Assembly (NCBI GenBank): GCA_045545095.1
Contig: JAZQAG010000030.1
Location: forward strand, 6,257-70,256
Direction: 5' to 3'
DNA length: 64,000 bases
DNA from: Phocaeicola_A sp045545095
GTDB taxonomy: Bacteria > Bacteroidota > Bacteroidia > Bacteroidales > Bacteroidaceae
Positions 16,777-26,258 of the stretch are shown one piece after another (position 1 is the stretch's first letter; each line of letters opens with the position of its first letter). The notes beneath the pieces were generated by a model. The model did not search any database. It was given only the letters and a program-made list of their open reading frames with translations, and had not been told where the DNA came from. The position numbers and the translations under genes are program-made.

Positions 16777-19700
16777 ATGAAGAAAAAACTGAATTTACTT
16801 CTATGCGCTTCGCTCTTTGGTATAGGGGCAATGGCACAAGAAATCTCCCAGCAGATACTCGTTGGTCCTGATGTATTGGTTGAGTATCAGGTGGTAAGCA
16901 TGTCTGCCAATGGAAAGTGGGCATGTGGTAATGTGAACGATGGTGATGGCCGTGGTTTCATATGGGATCTTGTAAACAATGAGATTACCCAGATTGCGCC
17001 TCTCGGAACAACAGCTCCTGTGCTTGATGTTGCTGACGATGGTACGATGGTAGGTCTTTTCACCACTACTGAGGCTACCAGCAATGGTGCGGCTCAAGAA
17101 GTCGGTGGATATTACAAAGACGGCAAGTGGCACTATCTTCCCGGTTGTGGTATGGTTAATGGTATCAGCGATAATGGCAAGTATATAGCAGGTGTTACTT
17201 ATCAGAATGGTCAGTACAAAGCTGCCACATGGACACTTGATGGAACTATGACTATTTGGGGTGATGGCTACGACAAGAAGATTGCGGCCAGTGCATACGA
17301 TGTCAACAACGAAGGAACTATGGCATGTGGTTACGTTTACCATCCTAAAAAATATAACCGTACTCCAGTTCTTTGGACTCCCGATTCTATCATGTTGGAA
17401 TACGATAATATTGGTCCCAACTCTTTGGCATGGAGCTTTTCTCCCAATGGCAAGAAAGTACTTGGCGACTTAGTAATCTATGATGTTGAAACAAAGGAGA
17501 AGACCGTGCTTGACATATCAGGATATGCAGGTTTCAAGCTCTATCGTATAACCAATAGTGGTATGGCTGTAGGTCAGTATATGCGTAGCCTTGGTGAAGC
17601 TATCCGTGCAGTTATTGTGATTGATGGTGTCATATATGATATGCAGGATTATCTTGAGTCAAAGGGTGTTGATCTTACAGGTTGGACACTTCTCCAGTGC
17701 GATGGTATTTCTGAGGATGAACAAACCTTTGCTGTCAATGCTTATGATACAGCAAATGTTCCTCGTCCATTGATTATCAGACTCAATGCAAACTTGAAAA
17801 ATCCGGCACCTACATCTTTGAAGGCAACCCATTTTGAGGGTGTCAGTGTATGTCGTTTGGAGTGGGAGGCTCCTTTGGCTAATGTGGATGGTGTGAAGTC
17901 ATATCAGATTTGGCGTAATGGAGAGAAGTTGACAGAGGTTCCTGCCGGTCAATACTCTTATTACGACCATGCTTTGCAGAACGGAACTTATGAGTATGCT
18001 GTATCAGCCATTTATGACGGCTGTGAGTCTGAGAAATCGCAGAGTGCTGTAGCTGTAGTAGCAGATTTTGTTTATCGTGCACCTCGTTATTTGAGTGCAG
18101 TGCCTTCTGGTGTTTGTGATTTGCGTCTTTCATGGAATGCTCCGCTGGCCAATACACCGGCTTTGAAGTATGGTTCTTCTACAGATAATATTCTATCGTT
18201 CGGTGGTGGTGATTATTCATTTGAACAGGCTGTCCGTTTTGATGCTGCTGATTGGTCAGTTTATGGAAATCAGGTGACTGGTGTCACTTTCTATCCTATG
18301 AACAAACAGAACAACTGGACGGTCAATTTCTATCTGGCTAAGGATACTTCGTTGATTTATTCCGAGATGTTGGATTGCAGTAATGTTACTTTTGGTGTTG
18401 AGAACACGGTAAAATTGAAGCAACCCTTCACGTTGCCTGAGGGAGAAGATATTTATGTTGGTATCTTTGTGGATGTGACCGGTTATGGTGGTTACCAGAC
18501 TATGGGTGCCATCTTCAACAAGTGTAAGGCTGGTTATACAGATTTGCTTCGTCGTTTGGGCGAGCCTACATTCATGTCTTTGTATGAGAATGGTATGACC
18601 GATCCCAAAGGTGCTTATGAGTATTGTATCACTTTCCCCATCGGTATCTGTATGGCTGCTCCTGGTTTGAATTTGGACAATCAGGTCGTTTCTTACAAAC
18701 TCTATACCAATGGTGTTGAGTCAGGAACAACAGATTTGCTCAATTATCGTCACAAGAAGTTGGAGAATGGTGAATATCGTTTTGGTGTATCGGCTGTATA
18801 TAGCAACGGTGTAGAGAGTGAACAGGTGTATGTGGACCGTTTCTTTACCAAGAATACAGATGCTTATAAGGCCATCACAGAAGCAGTCCTTTCTACTGAA
18901 GATGGTGTGACAGTCAATGCTTCTTGGACAGCACCTATTGACGATGATGAAACCTATATCAGCTATTCTGGTGAAAACAATGTTGGAGGTTTGGCACCTA
19001 CTGAAGATTATGGATACAGTGCACTTTATGCTGCCAAGTACGATAAGGACAAGTTAGCTGACTATGCTGGCTATCAGATAACTGATGTACGTTTGTTTAT
19101 CACTGCAGATGCTGAGCATCGCATTATTATTCAGGAAAATGGTAAGACCGTTGTTGAAAAGGACCTTGAGCGTGGTATCGGTTATGCCAAGGGATTGTGG
19201 AATATTGTTAAGTTAGACGAGCCTATTACCATTAAGCCAAATGCTGAATATACATTGATTTTTGACTGTTATGATGTCGTTCCTGGTGAAGCTCCTATCG
19301 GTATGGATAATCAGTTGGCCTTCACAGATGAAGGTGATTTGTTCTCCGTAGATAATGGTGAGACCTGGACTTCTATAAGTGGAATGCAGTCAGAGGATTT
19401 TTATGGTAATTGGATGATGGGAATGATTATCCGTTCTCCGGAGACTTACCCATTACCAATTGTCGGTTACAATGTTGTTATTGACCGTAAGACGGTGACA
19501 GAGACTCCCATTACTGAAACCAATTTCTCTTACGAGGCAGGTACAGGAAATCATCAGGTTCGTATCGATGTCGTTTATGAAGGTCTGGATGAAACTGTCA
19601 GAGGTACAACTCATTTCATCGATATGGCCCAAGGTATTGAGGGTGTCGAGAACGCTATTGTCACTTTGGATATCACCGATACCCATGTAGCCGTATTGGG

Positions 19701-19860
19701 AGAAAACGTTTCTGATGTGAAGGCTTACAATGCTGCGGGTGCTCTGGTGGCCCAAAGTTCAAGCAATCTCCTCAATGTCTCTTCTCTCAATGCTGGTATC
19801 TATGTGTTGACAGCCGTAGTTGATGGCCAGTTGCTCCGTCAGAAGATACAAATCAGATAA
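16777..19860 (+). CDS. Large secreted multidomain Fn3-like protein with type IX-like tail
   Basis: 1,027 residues with a signal peptide ending near GAMAQE. Residues about 30-345 are short beta repeats with the recurring pattern NGKWACGNV, DDGTMVGLF, DNGKYIAGV, NEGTMACGY, suggesting a beta-propeller-like fold. Fn3-like segments follow (SYQIWRNGEKLTEV near 375). Two homologous beta-sandwich regions (around 460-600 and 720-880) contain the marker QVTGVTFYP or QITDVRLFI. The tail from about 960 (VKAYNAAGALVAQ, SLNAGIYVLTAV, KIQIR) is a Por-type sorting signal. No catalytic motif was recognised; probably an adhesin or scaffold at the surface. Confidence 0.78.
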   Translation: MKKKLNLLLCASLFGIGAMAQEISQQILVGPDVLVEYQVVSMSANGKWACGNVNDGDGRGFIWDLVNNEITQIAPLGTTAPVLDVADDGTMVGLFTTTEATSNGAAQEVGGYYKDGKWHYLPGCGMVNGISDNGKYIAGVTYQNGQYKAATWTLDGTMTIWGDGYDKKIAASAYDVNNEGTMACGYVYHPKKYNRTPVLWTPDSIMLEYDNIGPNSLAWSFSPNGKKVLGDLVIYDVETKEKTVLDISGYAGFKLYRITNSGMAVGQYMRSLGEAIRAVIVIDGVIYDMQDYLESKGVDLTGWTLLQCDGISEDEQTFAVNAYDTANVPRPLIIRLNANLKNPAPTSLKATHFEGVSVCRLEWEAPLANVDGVKSYQIWRNGEKLTEVPAGQYSYYDHALQNGTYEYAVSAIYDGCESEKSQSAVAVVADFVYRAPRYLSAVPSGVCDLRLSWNAPLANTPALKYGSSTDNILSFGGGDYSFEQAVRFDAADWSVYGNQVTGVTFYPMNKQNNWTVNFYLAKDTSLIYSEMLDCSNVTFGVENTVKLKQPFTLPEGEDIYVGIFVDVTGYGGYQTMGAIFNKCKAGYTDLLRRLGEPTFMSLYENGMTDPKGAYEYCITFPIGICMAAPGLNLDNQVVSYKLYTNGVESGTTDLLNYRHKKLENGEYRFGVSAVYSNGVESEQVYVDRFFTKNTDAYKAITEAVLSTEDGVTVNASWTAPIDDDETYISYSGENNVGGLAPTEDYGYSALYAAKYDKDKLADYAGYQITDVRLFITADAEHRIIIQENGKTVVEKDLERGIGYAKGLWNIVKLDEPITIKPNAEYTLIFDCYDVVPGEAPIGMDNQLAFTDEGDLFSVDNGETWTSISGMQSEDFYGNWMMGMIIRSPETYPLPIVGYNVVIDRKTVTETPITETNFSYEAGTGNHQVRIDVVYEGLDETVRGTTHFIDMAQGIEGVENAIVTLDITDTHVAVLGENVSDVKAYNAAGALVAQSSSNLLNVSSLNAGIYVLTAVVDGQLLRQKIQIR

Positions 19861-19870
19861 AATACTCTAT

Positions 19871-19930
19871 CAGTCTCTTGTTGCAGTTCGTTTGACATAC
19901 GTTTCGGTTTGCGACAAGAGACTGTTTTCT
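19871..19930 (+). terminator. Inverted repeat between secreted-protein genes
   Basis: CAGTCTCTTGT and ACAAGAGACTG are perfect complements of 11 bp separated by about 30 nt, followed by TTTTCT. Possible terminator or mRNA-processing stem within the cluster. Confidence 0.45.
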
Positions 19931-19962
19931 CAGACTAACAATTCAAACATATAAAGGTAAAA

Positions 19963-21858
19963 ATGAATATGTGGAATAAATCATTGCTTTTGGTTGCAGC
20001 CTTGTTGGCGGGTAGTGCATCTTTTGCACAAACCACTATCGGTTACACCAATGGTGCGTTGAACAAGAATGATATTGTCCGTTTCGGAAACACCGAGAAA
20101 CAGGGTATGGCTATCTATATTGATGCTGAGAAGGCTGCCATGCTGAAAGGGGCATCCGTAACGAGCATCTTGACCTATGTGAGCACAACCCAAGTGTCGA
20201 ATGGCACACTCTTTATCACCAAGGAGTTGGGCGGTACTTCACTTTATGAGCAGGCTTTCAAGCCTACATCTTCTCGTGAAAAAATGTATGAATATGCCCT
20301 CAATACTCCTTACATTCTCGATGGAGAGGCATTCTATGTGGGTCATGTTGTAGAGGTGGCTACCAGCTACAAGCCTCTTTCTTTCGACCTCTCAAGCAAT
20401 TTTGAGGCAGGTATCTCATGGGTTTATAAGGAAGGCGAGTGGATGGATGTTTCTCAAAAGGGCTTTGGTGCTCCCAATATCCAGTTCAAGGTTTCTGGCA
20501 TCGATAGTTTTACAGATCTGATGGTCAAACCCATAGTTCCCGTAGGATATCAGGTAGCTGGCAAACCTCAAGTCTTCAATGGTCAGGTATTCAACTTCGG
20601 TACCGAGACCATCACCTCTTTCGACCTCACTTGTAAGGTTGGTGAAGCAGCTTCTGTCACTTCACAGGTTACAGGCATTTCATTGGCATCAGGCAAAACC
20701 TATGATTTCACTTTGCCTGAATATCTTACCCAAGAGTCAGGTCTGTTGGATTTGGAAGTGAGCGTAACCAATATCAATGGTAGCAGTGATGCTGAAGTGA
20801 CCGATAATACAGCCAAGAGCTCTGTGTTCTTCTATCCTGCAGGCATAGAGAAAAAGATTCTTGTCGAAACCTTTACTGGTCAGACTTGCCCTAACTGTCC
20901 CACAGGTCATACCAATCTGGCAAATGCCATGAAAGGTCTCGAGAGTGAGTTTATCGAAGTGGCTCATCATGCAGGTTATTATCCCGACCAGTTCACGTTG
21001 GAAGAGGACTATGTATATACATGGCTTTATGGCACATCTGGTACTTATGCTCCTGCTGCGATGTTCAACCGCTCATTGATTAGCGATATCAGTACAACTT
21101 CAGTGGTTTTTGCCACTACTGATGCTACGACTACACGTACAGCTGTTCAGGCCTTCCGTAACACACAGCCTTATGTGGATATCAAGATGTACAATGAATT
21201 TGACACTGCTGCCCGTGCTGGAAAGGTGGTAGTCGATGTTTATACCTATGTAGAACCTTCTTCATCTATACATACGTTGAACGTATGGTTTGTACAGGAT
21301 GGTTTGGAGGCTATGCAAGCCAATGGTAGTTCAAACTACGTACACAATCATGTGTTCCGTGGTTCATTGAACAATAGTGCTTGGGGTCAGCAGATTCATT
21401 TGAATGTCGGCGAGTCAAAGCGTTATACCTTTGATTATACATTGCCCGATTCAATCGCCTGCAACTATGGTAGCTATGCAGGACGTTCCACTTTCGAAGC
21501 TGTACCTGCAGATATGCAGATTGTGGCTTTTGTAAGCGATTTCAGCGAGTCAGACCCTACAGCTTGCAATGTATATAATGCAGCCAAAATAGCTATCCTT
21601 GCCGATAATATGGCCGATGCTGAAGGTATTGAAGAGAATGTTCAGGCTCCGTCAGCCAAACCTGTTCTTCGTCTGGAAGGCAATCAGCTTGTCCTGCCTG
21701 TTGCATTTGCCAAGGCCGAAGTCTATACCGCAGCAGGCAGTCTGGTGCGTAGTATATCAGCTGATGTGGACAGAGTATCACTTCCCGCAGGCTTCTATGT
21801 AGTTCGCGTACAAGCTTTGGATGGAACTGTATCTGCCGCCAAGATAATGGTCCGGTAA
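19963..21858 (+). CDS. Secreted Omp28-like CxxC protein with type IX-like tail
   Basis: 631 residues; signal peptide with cleavage near ASFAQ. The N-terminal part (about 25-180) resembles the beta-sandwich regions of the preceding protein, with a matching ASVTSILTYVS element. A thioredoxin-like Omp28 domain begins near 295: ETFTGQTCPNCPTGH with C309 and C312. The final 75 residues (AEVYTAAGSLVRS, PAGFYVVRVQ, AAKIMVR) form a Por-type sorting tail. With the gene at 14874 it makes two CxxC Omp28-like proteins in one cluster. A second ATG two codons in (19969) is an equally plausible start. Confidence 0.82.
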   Translation: MNMWNKSLLLVAALLAGSASFAQTTIGYTNGALNKNDIVRFGNTEKQGMAIYIDAEKAAMLKGASVTSILTYVSTTQVSNGTLFITKELGGTSLYEQAFKPTSSREKMYEYALNTPYILDGEAFYVGHVVEVATSYKPLSFDLSSNFEAGISWVYKEGEWMDVSQKGFGAPNIQFKVSGIDSFTDLMVKPIVPVGYQVAGKPQVFNGQVFNFGTETITSFDLTCKVGEAASVTSQVTGISLASGKTYDFTLPEYLTQESGLLDLEVSVTNINGSSDAEVTDNTAKSSVFFYPAGIEKKILVETFTGQTCPNCPTGHTNLANAMKGLESEFIEVAHHAGYYPDQFTLEEDYVYTWLYGTSGTYAPAAMFNRSLISDISTTSVVFATTDATTTRTAVQAFRNTQPYVDIKMYNEFDTAARAGKVVVDVYTYVEPSSSIHTLNVWFVQDGLEAMQANGSSNYVHNHVFRGSLNNSAWGQQIHLNVGESKRYTFDYTLPDSIACNYGSYAGRSTFEAVPADMQIVAFVSDFSESDPTACNVYNAAKIAILADNMADAEGIEENVQAPSAKPVLRLEGNQLVLPVAFAKAEVYTAAGSLVRSISADVDRVSLPAGFYVVRVQALDGTVSAAKIMVR

Positions 21859-21904
21859 CTACTACGACAGTTCTCTACAAATATAATATTTCAATGGAAA
21901 TTAT

Positions 21905-24049
21905 ATGATTAGACGTATATTAACCATAACCTTGACCTTGCTTGCTCTGACATCTTCCATGATGGGGCAGAGCAAGGTCTCTCCTTTTACCACCAACTAT
22001 ATGCGTGGGCAGCAGACCTTGACACGTTCAACCGTAGCTGATGAGGTGGTCAGTTGCTATATCCATACCGTTGGGGCAGCTGATGTTTCTGCTATCGAGG
22101 CTTTGGGGGCAAAGGTAACTGTTCAGCTCGATGGTATTCTTATAGCACGAGTACCGTTGTCTGTCATCGGGCAGTTGGCAACGTTGGATTTCATCAAATA
22201 TATCCAGATGGGTACTCCTGTCCGTGAAATGATGGACAAGGCCCGTGCCGTTTCTGGTGTAGATAAAGTTCTTGGTGCCGAGGCTTTGGATATGCCTTAT
22301 ACAGGCAAAGGGGTTGTCGTAGGCATCATTGATGGTGGTTTCGACTATACCCATCCCGCATTTTTTGATGATGCTACCGGTGCTTTACGTATCAAGCGTG
22401 TATGGGAACAAGGTACAACAGAAGGCAATGCACCCGAAGGCTTCGGATATGGTATTGAACTGACTACCGAAGAGTCCATTCTTGCTGCTGCAGCCGACAA
22501 TAGCACCCAATCACATGGTTCGCACGTGGCTGCCATTGCGGCAGGTGCCAATAGGGTAGAGGGTAATCCATATTACGGTATTGCTCCTGATGCAGACATC
22601 GTACTGGTCAGCAAAGGTGTCACTACGGCTAACTGTGCCAATATCTCCGATGCTATAGCCTATATCTACAATTATGCTGACGAGGTGGGCAAGCCTTGTG
22701 TCGTCAATATGAGTCTTGGATGGAATCAAGGACCGCATGATGGAACTTCAGCTTTCGATAATGTGGCAGATCAGTTGCAAGGTCCGGGACGTGTGTTGGT
22801 AGGTTCTATGGGAAACTATGGAAACGATGCAGTGCATGTGAGCAAGACTTTCACTGGGGCAGAAGATTCTCCACTCAAAGCTATGGTCTATTACAAAGTT
22901 TCTCCCACAGCCTCCAATGTTGGCGGTGAGATTGATATTTGGGGAGAAAAAGGCATGGAGTTCGACCTCAAGGTCATAGTTACTCGTACCAGCGATGGTG
23001 AGGAGGTCGTAGCATCCGAAGTGATGAATGTCTCTGCTTCCGAAGGTACTACCCAGGAGTTCACACTCAGCGGTCGTATGAAGGGTAATGTCATCATTAC
23101 CACCGAAGTAAATCCACTTAATGGCAAGCCCCATGCTTTCCTTACACTTGGTGTGACAAGTCGTGGTATGGGTATGACCATAGGTGTTGTCGTAACACCT
23201 CGTTCTGCTGGTACAGTACATGCTTGGGCAGATGCCGGATATACGACTTTTGAGACAGAAGTACCTGAAGGTTGGACTGCAGGCGACAAGAATTATACAT
23301 TGTGCGAAATTGGTGGAACGGGAAAGGAGATAATCTCAGTAGGAGCCTATGTGAGCAGTGATACCTATGTGGAATACGGTTCCACACAGACCAAGCGTAC
23401 CGATGAGAAGTTAGGCTCTATTGCCTCATTCTCCAGTGTTGGTCCTACTATCGATGGTCGTATCAAACCCGACATCTTGGCACCAGGCAGTTTCATAGCT
23501 TCAGCAGTCAATTCCTATGACGCCTATCGTTCTTCTTATCCTTCGGCATTGGTTGTCGCAAAGGATGACCGCGCCTATTACTATTCCTATATGCAAGGAA
23601 CTTCGATGGCGGCACCTTTTGTCAGTGGAGTGATAGCCACTTGGCTGCAGGCACATCCTACCTTGGATTCCGAGGCCATTCGCTCTGTCTTGTCAAAGAC
23701 TGCGGTCAACGATGATTATACCACAACCGCTACCAGCGGATACGGAAAGATTGATGCCTATAACGGCTTGCGTGAAGTTCTTGCTTTGGCGGCAGGCATA
23801 GACCCTGTGATGAATGCACAATACAGTTGTCTGCTTACCCGTACAAATGCATCAGACTGGACACTCCATTACCTCGAGACTGTAGAAGCTCATACCGTTA
23901 CGGTTTTCGATGTGGCAGGCCATCAGGTATCTTCATTTGCTCTTCCTGCCATGCAGCAAGGTTCATCTTACACTTTGCCTCTCGGCCAGCTTGCGTCAGG
24001 CATATATCTGGTAAAGGCAGGAGAAAAGACCTTCAAGATAGTCCTATAA
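21905..24049 (+). CDS. Secreted S8 (subtilisin-like) serine protease with type IX-like tail
   Basis: 714 residues with a signal peptide ending near SSMMGQ. A short prodomain-like region precedes the catalytic domain. The triad is complete: D143 in IIDGGFDYTH, H204 in SHGSHVAA and S567 in QGTSMAAPFVSG, with oxyanion N304 in SMGNYG. A beta-rich insertion (about 310-460) separates the His and Ser blocks, as in large surface subtilases. The tail from about 650 (VTVFDVAGHQV, LASGIYLVKAG, KIVL) is Por-type. Last gene of the cluster, followed by a good terminator. It may process neighbouring surface proteins or host proteins (inference). Confidence 0.88.
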   Translation: MIRRILTITLTLLALTSSMMGQSKVSPFTTNYMRGQQTLTRSTVADEVVSCYIHTVGAADVSAIEALGAKVTVQLDGILIARVPLSVIGQLATLDFIKYIQMGTPVREMMDKARAVSGVDKVLGAEALDMPYTGKGVVVGIIDGGFDYTHPAFFDDATGALRIKRVWEQGTTEGNAPEGFGYGIELTTEESILAAAADNSTQSHGSHVAAIAAGANRVEGNPYYGIAPDADIVLVSKGVTTANCANISDAIAYIYNYADEVGKPCVVNMSLGWNQGPHDGTSAFDNVADQLQGPGRVLVGSMGNYGNDAVHVSKTFTGAEDSPLKAMVYYKVSPTASNVGGEIDIWGEKGMEFDLKVIVTRTSDGEEVVASEVMNVSASEGTTQEFTLSGRMKGNVIITTEVNPLNGKPHAFLTLGVTSRGMGMTIGVVVTPRSAGTVHAWADAGYTTFETEVPEGWTAGDKNYTLCEIGGTGKEIISVGAYVSSDTYVEYGSTQTKRTDEKLGSIASFSSVGPTIDGRIKPDILAPGSFIASAVNSYDAYRSSYPSALVVAKDDRAYYYSYMQGTSMAAPFVSGVIATWLQAHPTLDSEAIRSVLSKTAVNDDYTTTATSGYGKIDAYNGLREVLALAAGIDPVMNAQYSCLLTRTNASDWTLHYLETVEAHTVTVFDVAGHQVSSFALPAMQQGSSYTLPLGQLASGIYLVKAGEKTFKIVL

Positions 24050-24080
24050 AAAGAGTCTGACAAGGGATGATATAATTGAA

Positions 24081-24118
24081 AAGGGCAGGTAGTTTTCACT
24101 ATCTGCCCTTCCCTTTTG
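24081..24118 (+). terminator. Terminator closing the secreted-protein cluster
   Basis: GGGCAGGTAG pairs with CTATCTGCCC (one G-T pair) around the loop TTTTCA, followed by TTCCCTTTTG. It lies between the convergent protease and acyl-CoA synthetase genes. Confidence 0.75.
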
Positions 24119-24168
24119 TATTAATCGTGTGTTTCTCAATAATTATGCGTTTCTCTTCATTTTGCGTC

Positions 24169-25824
24169 TTAGTCAGCCGCATTGACGTAGAGGAATCGCT
24201 TGATGCTCTTCTTCGGAGTCTTCTCGAATTCCTCCTTCATGATGATGAAACGTGTCACTTGTGAATAATTGGGAACCATGGTGTTCAGTTCCTGGATATT
24301 GGCCTGCATCACCTCGTTGAGTTCCTCTTCGGTCATTTCACCAGCTTCATCGTAATCGGGGTGAATCAGTGCTACCAGCTTCTCATTCTTCTGTATGATG
24401 ACACTTTCCGATACCAAATTCAGGTTGTTCAACTTGTCTTCAATCTCCTCCGGATAGATATTCTGTCCCGAAGCACTCAGCAACATGTTCTTTGAACGTC
24501 CTTTGATGGTCACGTTACCCTCTGCATCGATGATACCCAAGTCACCAGTATGCAACCAGCCGTCAGCATCGATGGCTTCGCGTGTAGCCTCTTCGTTCTT
24601 GTAATAGCCCAGCATCACGTTGTCACCACGGCAAACAATTTCGCCAACGATGTTTTCAGGGTCGGGACTCAATACCTTCACCTCCATACGTGGAGCCTGC
24701 TTACCGCATGAAGCAGCTTTGAAGCGTTTCCAGTCTTCATAGCAGATGATGGGTCCGCATTCCGTCATACCATAGCCTACCGTATAGGGGAAGTCTATCA
24801 TGCGGAGGAACTTCTCTACATCCTGATTGAAAGCAGCACCACCTACAATCACCTCGTAGAAACGTCCGCCGAATGCGTCAATGACCTTCTGTCGAACCGA
24901 AGCCTTGATCTTGTCGTTGATGATAGGCACTTTCAGCAATATCTTCATTGTCGGAGTCTGCAACTTGGGCAGCACGGCCTTCTTCATAATCTTCTCGATA
25001 ATCAGAGGTACGGCAATCACGATATGTGGTTTCACATCAGCAAAAGCCTGGAAGATAATCTTCGGACTCGGTACACGGGTCAGGAAGTAGATGTGCAATC
25101 CTTGGCAGAACTCATAGAGGAATTCGAAAGCCAAGCCATACATGTGAGCCATAGGAAGCATGGACACAACGCTGCTTCCCGGTTTCAGGTTGATGACTTC
25201 TTTAGCAAATTCCACGTTTGACAACAGCGAACGGAAGGGCAACATTACACCCTTTGACATACCCGTACTTCCTGATGTATAGTTGATGATTGCCAGTTGG
25301 TCACGCGAAGCCTCATGTTCATATTTGATATGTTCTACGCGGAAGTTCTTAGGGTATTTGTGACCGAACATTTCATTAAGATGTTCGCGTGCGTAAGTCA
25401 GTTTCTCCGAACGGCTCACCAACAGCGAGAAGTCGTTCACCAGAATGATACCTTGCAAGGCAGGCATCTGTTCTGCATCCAAAGTAGGCCATACGGCATC
25501 ACCCACAAACATGAACTTGGCATCCGAATGGTTCACAATATTGTGTACCACTTCCGGGGTGAACTCATGCAAGATAGGTACAGCCACAGCCCCATAAGTC
25601 ACTGTAGCCAGAAAAGCCACTCCCCAATGTGAAGAGTTACGGCCGCAGATAGCAATTTTATCACCTTTCTCCACACCGCCTTCAGCCATGAGGATATGCA
25701 TTTTCTCAATTTTACGGGCTACATCTTTATATTGCAGTGTACTACCGTTATAGTCAGTCAACGCATCGAGATCCCAATTCTTTTTCAGGCTCTCTTCTAT
25801 ATGACCAATAAAAGTACGTTCCAT
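24169..25824 (-). CDS. AMP-binding long-chain fatty acid--CoA ligase (copy 2)
   Basis: 551 residues from the ATG at 25824; the open frame extends 7 codons further (25845) but 25824 aligns with the start of the paralogue at 1785 and suits the promoter at 25862. Motifs: YTSGSTGMSKG for phosphate binding, YGMTECGP, GWLHTGD, GRSKNMLLSASGQNIYPEE, and the C-terminal catalytic-lysine segment KTPKKSIKRFLY. It would activate fatty acids as acyl-AMP and then acyl-CoA. Similar throughout to copy 1 but with a complete promoter, so probably the better expressed copy. Chain-length preference not deducible. Confidence 0.88.
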   Translation of the reverse strand: MERTFIGHIEESLKKNWDLDALTDYNGSTLQYKDVARKIEKMHILMAEGGVEKGDKIAICGRNSSHWGVAFLATVTYGAVAVPILHEFTPEVVHNIVNHSDAKFMFVGDAVWPTLDAEQMPALQGIILVNDFSLLVSRSEKLTYAREHLNEMFGHKYPKNFRVEHIKYEHEASRDQLAIINYTSGSTGMSKGVMLPFRSLLSNVEFAKEVINLKPGSSVVSMLPMAHMYGLAFEFLYEFCQGLHIYFLTRVPSPKIIFQAFADVKPHIVIAVPLIIEKIMKKAVLPKLQTPTMKILLKVPIINDKIKASVRQKVIDAFGGRFYEVIVGGAAFNQDVEKFLRMIDFPYTVGYGMTECGPIICYEDWKRFKAASCGKQAPRMEVKVLSPDPENIVGEIVCRGDNVMLGYYKNEEATREAIDADGWLHTGDLGIIDAEGNVTIKGRSKNMLLSASGQNIYPEEIEDKLNNLNLVSESVIIQKNEKLVALIHPDYDEAGEMTEEELNEVMQANIQELNTMVPNYSQVTRFIIMKEEFEKTPKKSIKRFLYVNAAD

Positions 25825-25861
25825 ATTCTGTATATTATTGCACATTCTTGGTTAGATTGTG

Positions 25862-25892
25862 CAAATATATAGCTTTAAATTCGTACTGCAAA
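25862..25892 (-). promoter_or_regulatory. Promoter of acyl-CoA synthetase copy 2
   Basis: On the minus strand: TTTG (25889-25892), 19-nt spacer, TATATTTG (25862-25869), an exact consensus pair ending about 38 nt before the start codon. Confidence 0.78.
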
Positions 25893-26026
25893 GAAATGGA
25901 ACAACAAATTGCACAAAATCGTCATTTTTGTGCCATTTTGGAAAAAATGACCAATCATATCCCCCCATTTTCCCCATCTTCACCTTCCGATTCAACCAAA
26001 TGACGACTTCCTTCTTCCTAAAGGAC

Positions 26027-26065
26027 AAAAAACTCCCCCGCCGCATATGTTATGGGGCAGGGGAG
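26027..26065 (-). terminator. Terminator downstream of the lipoprotein gene
   Basis: On the minus strand CTCCCCTGCC (up to 26065) pairs with the GC-rich GGCGGGGGAG segment and is followed by TTTTTT (26027-26032). It ends transcription about 190 nt past the lipoprotein stop at 26259, leaving an unusually long 3' untranslated region. Confidence 0.7.
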
Positions 26066-26102
26066 AATAAGGACAAAATGGAATGCATTTATTTCATCCT
26101 GC

Positions 26103-26237
26103 TTCCCCGTCCATCCACATTTGGAATGTAGATGTCCTTAGTCGTGCGTTTGAAACGTACATTGCAATCAACTTGTAACATTGCAAATATTTATGCTCTA
26201 ACAACATCCGCGTTGTAAAGGCAGATGGACGGGGGAA
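26103..26237. repeat. 135-bp element bounded by inverted repeats
   Basis: TTCCCCGTCCATC (26103-26115) and its near-complement GATGGACGGGGGAA (26224-26237, one extra G) bound a stretch with no gene but with small hairpins (CGTTTGAAACG; ACAAC/GTTGT) and a direct repeat of ACATTGCAA. It lies in the 3' region of the lipoprotein gene. Could be a structured 3' UTR or a small non-autonomous element; no target-site duplication was seen. Confidence 0.5.
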
Positions 26238-26258
26238 TAGAAGAGAGTTCATTATTTA

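Noticed and set aside
26103..26237. Insertion sequence remnant.
   Set aside because: No transposase fragment and no target-site duplication; kept only as an inverted-repeat element.
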